Shown here: positions 1 to 5,047 of the stretch, one piece after another
How positions within the stretch are numbered: position 1 is the first letter of the stretch
Layout of the letters: every line of letters starts with the position of its first letter
NCBI GenBank assembly: GCA_022791355.1
Contig: JAAVYX010000168.1
Location: 1-5,162, forward strand
Length of the DNA: 5,162 nucleotides
Direction of reading: 5' to 3'
Source: Clostridiales bacterium
GTDB taxonomy: Bacteria; Bacillota; Clostridia; Oscillospirales; Acutalibacteraceae
The notes under the pieces: model-generated
The model's input: only the letters and a program-made list of their open reading frames with translations
Told to the model about the DNA's origin: nothing
Databases searched by the model: none
Made by a program: the position numbers and the translations under genes

Positions 1-1
1 A

Positions 2-28
2 GGGACGCTCCACAAAGTGGAGCGCATA
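2..28. repeat. Hairpin repeat element, copy 1
   Basis: Inverted repeat with an 8-bp perfect stem (6-13 with 17-24) and a 3-base AAA loop. It is framed by GGGACGCTC (2-10) and GAGCGCATA (20-28). The same frame, with the same 9-base spacing, recurs at 5048-5074. The upper stem differs there, but pairing is kept. A second small hairpin follows (GGCC, AAA, GGCC at 36-46). It lies downstream of the flippase gene on the minus strand and has no following U-tract, so it is not a typical intrinsic terminator. Confidence 0.6.
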
Positions 29-83
29 GGCGAATGGCCAAAGGCCGGACCTAGAGGCTAGCGCGGTACGCATAGAGCCCCCG

Positions 84-126
84 CAAAAGCTGTACGCAGC
101 AGGTATCCAAAACCTCAGTAACAGCT
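84..126 (-). terminator. Possible weak terminator after the flippase gene
   Basis: Reading on the minus strand just after the flippase stop codon, AGCTGT (126-121) can pair with ACAGCT (93-88). Inside it sits a smaller hairpin, AGGT (115-112) with ACCT (104-101). The outer stem runs into TTTTGC. An alternative 4-bp hairpin (100-97 with 92-89) ends at the same U-run. The stem is short and interrupted and the U-run is brief, so this is a tentative call. Confidence 0.3.
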
Positions 127-129
127 ATT

Positions 130-1941
130 CTACCTTATCCAGCCCCGTTTTGCAAGGACTGCGGCGATTTTTTGTCCTTTGGGCAGCATGGCGACGTCCT
201 CACGGGTGATAGCTCGGGTACAAAGCAGGGAGATTACATAGACCAACCCGGCAATACAAATGGCTAGGATAGTCACCAGCTTATCCTTCGGAATCACCCA
301 GCTCAGCAGCCCCGCCGAGACCCAGCCGGCCGCGCCGCACAGGACGGCGGCAAAGGCGGGTTTAATTAAGGTACTGAAGAAGTTCATACGCACGCCGGAG
401 TATTTAAGCAGACAGTAAAGGTCGGCGATAAAGATAAAAGCGTAGCAGCAAAGGGAGCCGGCCGGCGCGCCGATAACGTTGAGGGAGGGATTTCCCACTA
501 GCACAAAGTTTACAACGATTTTCAGTACCGCGCCTATGGCCATATTCCGCACTGGAATATTTTGCTTGCCAATAGCCTGAAGCATATTGGTCATGGGCAT
601 GGTCAGACCGGCGAAGACGGCGGTAAATCCCAGAATCGCCAGCACGGGCGCGGCGACAGCCGCCTCCCGCGGCTTGCCGGCATACAGCAGATTGAGAATG
701 TTCTCCGACAAAACCGTAATACCGACGCCCCCGGGCAGCGCGAGCAGCGCGGTGGTGCGCACCATCGACTCCAGGTTGACCTTCAGGCCTCTGCGGTCCC
801 GTTCAATCCAGGCGGTGGTCAAGGCCGGCAGGGCGCTGACCCCCAGCACCGAGGTCAGGGTAGGCACCAGATTATAGATAGAATAGGCAAAGCCCTTATA
901 GCAGCCGTAAAGGTAATTGGAAATCTCCTTAGCCAGCTCGTCGCCGCTCAGACCCGCGACGCTACTGGGCAGCAAACCCTCGTACATCTGCAAAACCGTA
1001 TCCGGTCCGGTATGGAAGGCGTCCACCAGCCGGCGCTGCACAGTGGCCAAATCGATCAGACTGGCCACATTGGTCACCAGAGAACCCAGCACCACCGGGA
1101 TGGCGATGGAGATCATAATCCGCAGCGTTTGCTTATTGCGGATGGGCCGGGGAGAGGCGCGCAGCTCGGCTATGGTGATATTATCCCCCGCCCTCCTGTG
1201 ACGGATGATAAGATACAGGGCGCCCAGAGCCGCGCCGATGGTGATTCCCAGTATGGCGGCGGCGGCGGTATAGGGTCCGGCGGCGGCCGTAACGGCTTCC
1301 TTGATCGCCTTGGCCTGCTCCTCCGGGTTCTCTATCACAGGAACCTCGACGGCCTTGCCGAACACCGTGCCCGACGCATCGAACTCCGCCCTGGCCTTCA
1401 GAAAAACCGGATATGCAAAGCCCAATCCTAAAACCAGCTTGCCCAAGGCCTCGATAACCGAGGAAACGGCCGTGGGATACATATTGCGCAGACCCTCATA
1501 ATAGCCCCGATAGGAGGACATCACGCAGCAGAACAACAGAGACGGCGTGATACACAAAATACTCATCAGCGCGCCCGAATTGCCGATAAAGAGGATATAG
1601 GGATAGGCGCAGAGCAACATAACGAAAAAACCGGTCAGCCCGGTGACTAGAAAAGCCCTTTGGGCGATGCGCAGGGTCTTGCGTACATCCCTGTACCGTT
1701 TTTGTGCCACCCGTTCGGCCACCATGCGGGAAATCGCAATGGGCAGACCGGCCATGGCCAAGGAGTAGAGCGGCAGGTAAAGATCGTAGGCCGAGTTAAA
1801 GTACCCTGCGCCCACGCCGCCGAGCAGATTATTCACAGGGATCTTAAAGACAGCGCCGATCATCTTGACCAGCATGGTCGCTCCCACCAGAATACCCGCG
1901 CCGTGCAGGAAGCTCTGCTGTTTTCGTTTGGTCACGCTCAT
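130..1941 (-). CDS. SpoVB/MurJ-type polysaccharide (lipid-linked sugar) flippase
   Basis: Predicted 603-aa multidrug/oligosaccharidyl-lipid/polysaccharide (MOP) exporter superfamily protein in the cytoplasmic membrane. Relatives flip lipid-linked cell-wall or polysaccharide precursors; SpoVB acts in spore cortex formation. About 14 hydrophobic segments are visible, near residues 12-32, 50-72, 97-117, 123-145, 158-181, 224-247, 273-300, 347-378, 394-420, 427-452, 462-483, 487-512, 522-549 and 552-574. The N-terminal region has the family look (KIPVNNLLG then GYFNSAYDLY, residues 33-56; AGLPIAISRMVAER at 64-77). I judge it somewhat longer than typical family members, because of hydrophilic insertions at about 182-222 and 301-345. 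The start at 1941 is chosen because AAGGA lies 7 bases upstream. An upstream TTG at 2052 would add 37 residues that do not look like family sequence and that overlap a structured leader. The exact substrate (spore cortex, peptidoglycan or other glycan) cannot be decided from sequence, so no gene symbol is given. Confidence 0.9.
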   Translation of the reverse strand: MSVTKRKQQSFLHGAGILVGATMLVKMIGAVFKIPVNNLLGGVGAGYFNSAYDLYLPLYSLAMAGLPIAISRMVAERVAQKRYRDVRKTLRIAQRAFLVTGLTGFFVMLLCAYPYILFIGNSGALMSILCITPSLLFCCVMSSYRGYYEGLRNMYPTAVSSVIEALGKLVLGLGFAYPVFLKARAEFDASGTVFGKAVEVPVIENPEEQAKAIKEAVTAAAGPYTAAAAILGITIGAALGALYLIIRHRRAGDNITIAELRASPRPIRNKQTLRIMISIAIPVVLGSLVTNVASLIDLATVQRRLVDAFHTGPDTVLQMYEGLLPSSVAGLSGDELAKEISNYLYGCYKGFAYSIYNLVPTLTSVLGVSALPALTTAWIERDRRGLKVNLESMVRTTALLALPGGVGITVLSENILNLLYAGKPREAAVAAPVLAILGFTAVFAGLTMPMTNMLQAIGKQNIPVRNMAIGAVLKIVVNFVLVGNPSLNVIGAPAGSLCCYAFIFIADLYCLLKYSGVRMNFFSTLIKPAFAAVLCGAAGWVSAGLLSWVIPKDKLVTILAICIAGLVYVISLLCTRAITREDVAMLPKGQKIAAVLAKRGWIR

Positions 1942-2188
1942 ACCACCGTCCTTATACGCGCGCCGCGCGTTTATTCCAACAGGAGGCTGCAAAATTTTTG
2001 TGAGGACTCTCCTTAGTTCCGCACCGTCGTCCCAGTTTAGCCCATTGACCAAACCTCTTTCCGGCGTCCCGGTTTGGCCGTCGGGTAAACCTCTAGGATC
2101 GGTCCCTTTCGGGAAGCAACGTGGAGGCGCTTTAACGCTGGGACGTCAGAACGTCCAAGAGACGTTCATATAGATGAGCCGCAGAGGA
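1942..2188 (-). ncRNA. Candidate structured 5' leader of the flippase mRNA
   Basis: About 245 nt between the inferred transcription start and the flippase ATG. In transcription order the pairable elements are as follows. GAACGTC (2167-2161) can pair with GACGTTC (2155-2149). The latter region can instead pair onward, GGACGT (2156-2151) with ACGTCC (2146-2141). Next is a UCCC-GAAA-GGGA tetraloop hairpin (2114-2103). Then GGTTT (2091-2087) can pair with AAACC (2075-2071), or CCAAACC (2077-2071) with GGTTTGG (2055-2049), a stem extendable to 9 bp. A CCGG hairpin (2072-2061) competes with both. AGGA-GAG-TCCT (2013-2003) and the GC hairpin before the RBS follow. Two successive either/or pairings suggest attenuation or a riboswitch. 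I recognise no known riboswitch consensus, and no ligand can be named. Confidence 0.45.
1949..1970 (-). promoter_or_regulatory. RBS of the flippase gene with adjacent GC hairpin
   Basis: AAGGA (1953-1949) sits 7 bases before the ATG at 1941 and fixes that start. Immediately upstream is a perfect 6-bp hairpin, ACGCGC with GCGCGT (1970-1965 with 1961-1956) around a 3-base GGC loop. It ends only two bases from the Shine-Dalgarno sequence, so it could affect ribosome access. That effect is inferred. Confidence 0.6.
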
Positions 2189-2196
2189 ATCTATAT
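2168..2196. promoter_or_regulatory. Operator-like inverted repeat over the flippase promoter
   Basis: Perfect 8-bp inverted repeat, ATATAGAT (2168-2175) and ATCTATAT (2189-2196), separated by 13 bases. The arm centres are 21 bp apart, about two helical turns, which suits a dimeric DNA-binding protein. One arm overlaps the proposed -10 box and the nucleosidase stop codon, and the other lies just after the predicted start point. It could also form an RNA hairpin at the 3' end of the nucleosidase mRNA, but no U-run follows, so a terminator role is unlikely. The regulator is unknown. Confidence 0.45.
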
Positions 2197-2922
2197 TTTA
2201 TCCCATAGAGCGGGATTGTCAAACATGGCGTAAATCCCCTGGAAAACCAGATCCAACAGAGCCGACTCTGCCTGGTCGTTCATCTGCCGGTAGCTCTCGG
2301 GCGCGTCGTCTCCCGCGTCGTCCGATACGCGACGCAGGGCGGCGAAGCCAACCCCGGCCAGGGCGCAAACATAGGCGACGGCGGCCGATTCCATGTCGCA
2401 GGACATGGCGTCCCATTTGTTTTTGAGGAAGTCGCGCAGGGCCGGATCGCCCACAAAGCAGTCCCCGCTGACCATACAGCCCTGCTTCATAAAAGGAAAC
2501 TGAGATTGATAATGCTGGTTTAAAACCGGATCGGCCCTATAAACGTAATTCTGGCCGGGCTTTTCCCCCAGCTCCCGCCCCAGGGGACGCAGATCGAAAT
2601 CATGCTCCACAAAGCGGCTCCCCAAGGTAATTTCCCCGCGGGCTATACCGGATATACCGCCCGACAGGCCGGTATTGATGATATAATCGGGATTGCGGTT
2701 CATCATAAAAGCGGCGGCGGCGGCGGCGTTGACCATGCCCACCCCGCAGAGGATGGATTCCACCTGGACCGCTGCGTCCTCCCTGCGGATAACCAGACGA
2801 TGTCCCTCCCGGTCGAACAGATCGTGCCGGCCGCCGCCGTGTTTCTCGGCATAGGCCCGCATAGGTACGTATTCCATTTCATCGGCGATAATCAAGCCGA
2901 CGGTCAGCTTTTTCTTTTTCAT
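2191..2922 (-). CDS. MTA/SAH nucleosidase-family protein
   Basis: A 243-aa cytosolic member of the PNP/UDP phosphorylase superfamily, closest by eye to 5'-methylthioadenosine/S-adenosylhomocysteine nucleosidase. That enzyme irreversibly cleaves adenine from MTA, SAH or 5'-deoxyadenosine. Residues matching the E. coli catalytic set are present: E17 (for E12), E178 in CDMESAA (for E174) and D201 in RRVSDDA (for D197). Other family blocks are GVGMVNAAAA (60-69), INTGLSGG (82-89), EHDFD (106-110) and SGDCFVGD (152-159). The length is slightly above the 232 aa of the E. coli enzyme and the protein appears intact. AAGGA lies 9 bases upstream of the ATG, with a second AGAGGA directly abutting it. 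It follows the PNP gene by 110 bases on the same strand, which fits a purine-salvage pairing. Substrate choice within the family (MTA, SAH, 5'-deoxyadenosine, futalosine-type) cannot be settled by eye. Confidence 0.88.
   Translation of the reverse strand: MKKKKLTVGLIIADEMEYVPMRAYAEKHGGGRHDLFDREGHRLVIRREDAAVQVESILCGVGMVNAAAAAAFMMNRNPDYIINTGLSGGISGIARGEITLGSRFVEHDFDLRPLGRELGEKPGQNYVYRADPVLNQHYQSQFPFMKQGCMVSGDCFVGDPALRDFLKNKWDAMSCDMESAAVAYVCALAGVGFAALRRVSDDAGDDAPESYRQMNDQAESALLDLVFQGIYAMFDNPALWDKI
2195..2222 (-). promoter_or_regulatory. Sigma-A-type promoter for the flippase gene
   Basis: A perfect -35 TTGACA (2222-2217), 16-base spacer and -10 TAAAAT (2200-2195, 5 of 6 to consensus). The -35 lies within the last coding codons of the upstream nucleosidase gene and the -10 overlaps its stop codon. 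Transcription would begin near 2188 and give a leader of roughly 245 nt. This is the strongest promoter match I found in the window, and it suggests the flippase is transcribed separately from the nucleoside genes. Confidence 0.65.
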
Positions 2923-2979
2923 TCCTCTTCATCCTTCCCAACAGTTGAATTGTATACAAGCCGGTCCCCGTCCGCCTGG

Positions 2980-3012
2980 GCGGAACCCCCGTCCGTCCCG
3001 GCCGGGTTCCGC
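2980..3012 (-). repeat. Inverted repeat between PNP and nucleosidase genes
   Basis: Perfect 9-bp inverted repeat, GCGGAACCC and GGGTTCCGC on the minus strand (3012-3004 and 2988-2980), with a 15-base GC-rich loop. The downstream arm overlaps a competing short hairpin, CCGC with GCGG around CCAG (2983-2972). No U-run follows, so it is not a classical terminator. It may be an mRNA processing or stabilising stem, or a regulatory site in the intercistronic gap. A TTGTATACAA palindrome (2950-2959) nearer the nucleosidase ATG resembles a -10 region but has no good -35. Confidence 0.5.
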
Positions 3013-3032
3013 GTCACGGAGCTTCCAAACAA

Positions 3033-3863
3033 CTAGAGCTCTTCCCGCCGTATGGCCGGCAGCAGTTTTTTAAGAAAAGCCCCCACCTGTCCGTAAGCCC
3101 TGCGGCCCTCCAAAAGGACCTCCCGGTCGCATAATGGCTGGCCGGTCATACCGGCAGCCAGATTGGTGATAATCGAAAGCCCCAGAACCCGAATCCCCAA
3201 AGCGGCCGCGGCGATAACCTCCGGCACGGTGGACATACCCACCGCGTCGGCCCCCAAGGCCCGAAAGGCCCGTATCTCTGCCGGGGTCTCGTACTGCGGC
3301 CCAGGGGCGTATATGTAAACCCCTTCCGCCAGAGAAAGCCCCATTTCACCGGCCGTCTCCAGGGCGATTTGACGGTAGGCGGAATCATAAGCGCGGGTCA
3401 TATCGGCAAACGCCGAACCGGTCAGCGGACTGCCGGGCCCCAGCTTGATATGGTCGGCGATGAGCATGAGGTCGCCGGGGCGAAAGCCCGGACGAATGCC
3501 GCCGGCCGCGTTAGTGAGGAGCAGCCGCCGAACGCCAAGTCTGGCCAGCATACCCACGTAAAAGGCCGCCTCCTCCATGGAGTAGCCCTCGTAGCAGTGG
3601 CAGCGGCCGGAAAAGCAAAGCGCCGGTTCTCCGGCCAGCCGGCCGGCGTACAAAACGCCGGCATGGGCCGCGTTGGTGACGGCGGGAAAATGCGGTATAT
3701 CCCCATATGGGACGGCCAGCGTCTCCTCCAGCTCCCCGGCTAACGGGGCAAGCCCGGAGCCCAGCACCAGAGCGGTTTGCGGCAGCTCCCGTCCAGACAG
3801 CTTGCGCCGGACAAAATCGGCCGCTTCCTCATAATACGCGGAAGGTATAGACGGTGTGGACAT
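3033..3863 (-). CDS. Purine-nucleoside phosphorylase, trimeric (6-oxopurine) type
   Basis: A 276-aa cytosolic enzyme that uses phosphate to split inosine, guanosine and their deoxy forms into base and (deoxy)ribose-1-phosphate. Family blocks occur in the expected order: LGSGL (34-38, phosphate-binding loop), FSGRCHCYEG (84-93, with R87 and H89), LTNAAGG (116-122), APGPQYETPAE (186-196, with the base-contacting E192), AVGMSTVPE (207-215) and SIITNLAAG (230-238). N234 corresponds to the Asn that favours 6-oxopurines (Asn243 of human PNP). The length is normal for low-molecular-mass PNPs. The start at 3863 is set by AAAGGAG 7 bases upstream. The reading frame is open for 55 more codons, but these overlap the structured leader and lack family similarity. 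It is preceded by the zinc-ribbon gene and followed by the nucleosidase gene, all on one strand. Adenosine-specific or MTA phosphorylase activity is less likely given the Asn. Confidence 0.94.
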   Translation of the reverse strand: MSTPSIPSAYYEEAADFVRRKLSGRELPQTALVLGSGLAPLAGELEETLAVPYGDIPHFPAVTNAAHAGVLYAGRLAGEPALCFSGRCHCYEGYSMEEAAFYVGMLARLGVRRLLLTNAAGGIRPGFRPGDLMLIADHIKLGPGSPLTGSAFADMTRAYDSAYRQIALETAGEMGLSLAEGVYIYAPGPQYETPAEIRAFRALGADAVGMSTVPEVIAAAALGIRVLGLSIITNLAAGMTGQPLCDREVLLEGRRAYGQVGAFLKKLLPAIRREEL

Positions 3864-3870
3864 GCAATCG

Positions 3871-3877
3871 CTCCTTT
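3871..3877 (-). promoter_or_regulatory. RBS of the PNP gene
   Basis: AAAGGAG on the minus strand, 7 bases before the ATG at 3863. It decides between this ATG and the longer open frame upstream. Confidence 0.85.
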
Positions 3878-3893
3878 GCCGCTCTACATAAGG

Positions 3894-3919
3894 GAAGGGC
3901 AATCTTTCGACTGCCCTCC
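3894..3919 (-). promoter_or_regulatory. GAAA-tetraloop hairpin in the PNP leader
   Basis: GGGCAGTC (3916-3909) pairs with GATTGCCC (3904-3897) around a GAAA loop, with one G-U pair. Three further pairs, one of them G-U, extend it to about 11 bp. The 5' arm carries an AAGGAGG Shine-Dalgarno-like run that has no well-placed start codon of its own. The hairpin ends 16 bases before the real RBS. It could be an mRNA-stabilising stem or part of a larger leader fold. The function is inferred only. Confidence 0.5.
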
Positions 3920-3960
3920 TTTTCTGTTGATGTTCTGTCATAAGCCGCGGGCGGGTATAT

Positions 3961-4044
3961 GCGTAAAACAAAGACGGCCTAATCGGCGACCCGGCCCGGC
4001 GCTGGGCCGGACCTCCAGCAGAACGCATAACATGCGGGGCCGTC
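3961..4044 (-). ncRNA. Branched leader fold ahead of PNP, ending in a U-rich tract
   Basis: In transcription order, a closing stem GACGGCC (4044-4038) pairs with GGCCGTC (3979-3973) and is followed by TTTGTTTT. Inside it are two hairpins: CGCAT-GTT-ATGCG (4036-4024), and a 7-bp CCGGCCC/GGGCCGG hairpin (4010-4004 with 3997-3991). The ATGCGT arm (4028-4023) could instead pair with ACGCAT (3964-3959), which overlaps the U-tract side. This looks like either a branched second terminator for the zinc-ribbon transcript or a PNP attenuator. It is not a recognisable purine riboswitch. No convincing PNP promoter was seen between 3973 and 4070. Confidence 0.45.
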
Positions 4045-4050
4045 CTTCGG

Positions 4051-4072
4051 AAATTAAAACCGCTTTGCGGTT
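4051..4072 (-). terminator. Intrinsic terminator of the zinc-ribbon gene
   Basis: On the minus strand AACCGC (4072-4067) pairs with GCGGTT (4063-4058) around an AAA loop, followed by TTAATTT. The stem begins inside the TAA stop codon. The stem is modest in size and the U-tract is interrupted by two A residues, so read-through toward PNP is possible. Confidence 0.7.
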
Positions 4073-4502
4073 ACGATTCCTGATCCGCCTGCTCTTCCCC
4101 GCTCGTCTCTTCAGCCGCCGGATTGGGTTCGGCGGCTTTTTCCATACCCAGCTTCTCGCCGCAGCGGCTGCAAAAAACCGCTCCGGGGGCGTTGGCGCTG
4201 CCGCAGGACCGGCAAAGCCGGTTGCCCTTCATATGGGCGATCTCGGCCTGTAAGCTCTCCAGATGGATCCGCTTGCCGTCGATCTCGGTCATAAGCTCCC
4301 CGGCCGCCTCTCCGCTGTCCCCATTTTCCCGGGATTCGGCGTAGATAAGACGGCCCAGCGCCTCATAGTCCCTGGCGATCTGGGATTCCAGGGAAGCCGC
4401 GTTCACCTTTAGTTTCTGAATGGTAATGGCTTCGCTGGTCTTTTTCCCGGCGACGTCGAACACTTCCTTGGCCTTTACAAAGGTCTCTTCAAAAAATCCC
4501 AT
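4071..4502 (-). CDS. Coiled-coil and zinc-ribbon protein of unknown function
   Basis: A 143-aa protein with three parts. An N-terminal helical region (1-55, starting MGFFEETF) is rich in charged and aliphatic residues. A second helical stretch (66-92) probably continues a coiled coil. A zinc-ribbon knuckle pair follows, C97-x2-C100 and C111-x2-C114, within CRSCGSANAPG then FCSRCG, which probably binds one zinc ion. The C-terminus (120-143) is acidic, low-complexity and probably disordered. No signal peptide or membrane span is seen, so it is likely cytosolic. Proteins of this shape are frequent in clostridial genomes, but I know of no assigned role. The start at 4502 is chosen because AAAGGA lies 8 bases upstream; the in-frame ATG three codons earlier overlaps that RBS. 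It ends in a terminator and has its own candidate promoter, so it is probably monocistronic or only weakly linked to PNP. Confidence 0.8.
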   Translation of the reverse strand: MGFFEETFVKAKEVFDVAGKKTSEAITIQKLKVNAASLESQIARDYEALGRLIYAESRENGDSGEAAGELMTEIDGKRIHLESLQAEIAHMKGNRLCRSCGSANAPGAVFCSRCGEKLGMEKAAEPNPAAEETSGEEQADQES

Positions 4503-4634
4503 GGAAATCATCCTTTCTTTTGGGTCCTGCGCCGGCTTTTTATCCGGCCGCAGAACGGTTTCGCCATGATATATTTCATATAGGAAACGCAAGCCTGGAG
4601 AAAAGCGTTCTATACAGCCTCGCGTTTAGAGCCG

Positions 4635-4662
4635 TCTATAGTTATTGTACTACGCGCGCCAA
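4635..4662 (-). promoter_or_regulatory. Candidate promoter of the zinc-ribbon gene
   Basis: TTGGCG (4662-4657), 16-base spacer, TATAGA (4640-4635). Each box matches consensus at 4 of 6 positions. The resulting leader would be about 125 nt. A second TATAGA occurs nearer the gene (about 4616-4611) with only a weak -35, so the exact start is uncertain. Confidence 0.35.
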
Positions 4663-4676
4663 GCGTATAGTACAAT
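4644..4676. promoter_or_regulatory. Inverted repeat overlapping the zinc-ribbon promoter
   Basis: Perfect 9-bp inverted repeat, ATTGTACTA (4644-4652) and TAGTACAAT (4668-4676), with a 15-base GC-rich spacer. CGC/GCG inside the spacer can extend pairing after a 2-base bulge. It covers the proposed -35 and spacer, so a repressor or activator site is plausible. It could also be a hairpin between transcription units. No regulator can be named. Confidence 0.45.
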
Positions 4677-4718
4677 TAACATTTTCACCATCTACCTTAA
4701 GGGCGAATACGCACAGTA

Positions 4719-4899
4719 GCGGCCTAAAGGGCGGCCCTCACGGGCGGCCAAATAGAGGGCCGCCGGGGAACTAGCAGGGAACTAGCAGGGAACTAGCAGC
4801 GTTCTCGGCTGTAGGAGGGCGACAGATAGCCGCTCAAAAAGCGGCCGTCAGTAGCCCTCCTTTAGGACGGCCGCCTAGTAGCCGCTCGGTAGAGCGGCC
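4719..4899. repeat. GC-rich palindrome array built on GCGGCC
   Basis: Seven GCGGCC or GGCCGC motifs occur in 181 bases. They build overlapping perfect inverted repeats: 10 bp at 4730-4739/4755-4764, 7 bp at 4743-4749/4758-4764, 8 bp at 4813-4820/4854-4861, 6 bp at 4829-4834/4840-4845, 9 bp at 4841-4849/4866-4874 and 7 bp at 4881-4887/4892-4898. No reading frame here looks like protein. It resembles REP/BIME-like intergenic palindromic repeats, or the DNA of a highly folded transcript. The family is not recognised. Confidence 0.6.
4766..4798. repeat. Three perfect tandem copies of an 11-bp unit
   Basis: GGGAACTAGCA is repeated exactly three times (4766-4776, 4777-4787, 4788-4798), inside the palindrome array. 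An 11-bp period is close to one helical turn. The copies are identical, which suggests recent expansion by slippage or selection for phased sites. No function is visible. Confidence 0.9.
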
Positions 4900-5047
4900 C
4901 GCGTATCCAGCTTCGCTCCGCTGCCTTTCCCACGGCTACCAAGACAACGCAGTTTGCGCGGGCTTCCACCGTAATACCCTATGCCCTTTGCAGGTAGTTG
5001 GTACGCCCTATGTTTGCGGCTTTCCATTGCAAACCGCTTATCAGACC
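4900..5047. other. Non-coding stretch with degenerate repeats
   Basis: No gene is seen. The stretch contains two related segments, GTTTGCGCGGGCTTCCAC (4952-4969) and GTTTGCGGCTTTCCAT (5012-5027). It also has two CCCTATG copies (4977-4983 and 5006-5012). Local hairpins include GTTTGC/GCAAAC (5012-5017 with 5029-5034), CGCA/TGCG (4948-4951 with 4955-4958) and CAGC/GCTG (4909-4912 with 4920-4923 approximately). No tRNA T-arm signature was found on either strand. Confidence 0.4.

Noticed and set aside
562..1431. 289-aa plus-strand open frame opposite the flippase, and other long plus-strand frames
   Set aside because: The translation is rich in Q, G, H and R with no domain. It is an antisense shadow of a well-supported minus-strand gene in GC-rich DNA.
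1942..2052. TTG at 2052 as the flippase start, adding 37 residues
   Set aside because: The extension does not resemble the family's N-terminus. The nearest Shine-Dalgarno-like run (AGAGG) almost abuts the TTG, and the region forms structured leader RNA. The ATG at 1941 has a well-spaced AAGGA.
2146..2169. Short reading frame MNVSWTF in the flippase leader as a leader peptide
   Set aside because: Seven codons, no clear ribosome binding site and no run of regulatory codons. It is easily explained by chance.
2140..2173. Possible third copy of the GGGACG...CATA hairpin element in the flippase leader
   Set aside because: It shares only GGGACG and a CATA-like end, with different spacing and stem design. 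The similarity is too weak to call a copy.
2972..2983. CCGCCTGGGC on the plus strand, resembling the 3' conserved part of the ZTP riboswitch
   Set aside because: The other conserved parts of that riboswitch are not seen, and no gene follows on the plus strand. It is explained by the hairpin between the minus-strand genes.
3864..4028. Longer PNP start giving 331 aa
   Set aside because: The extra 55 residues are basic, lack family similarity and overlap the leader fold. AAAGGAG is ideally placed before 3863.
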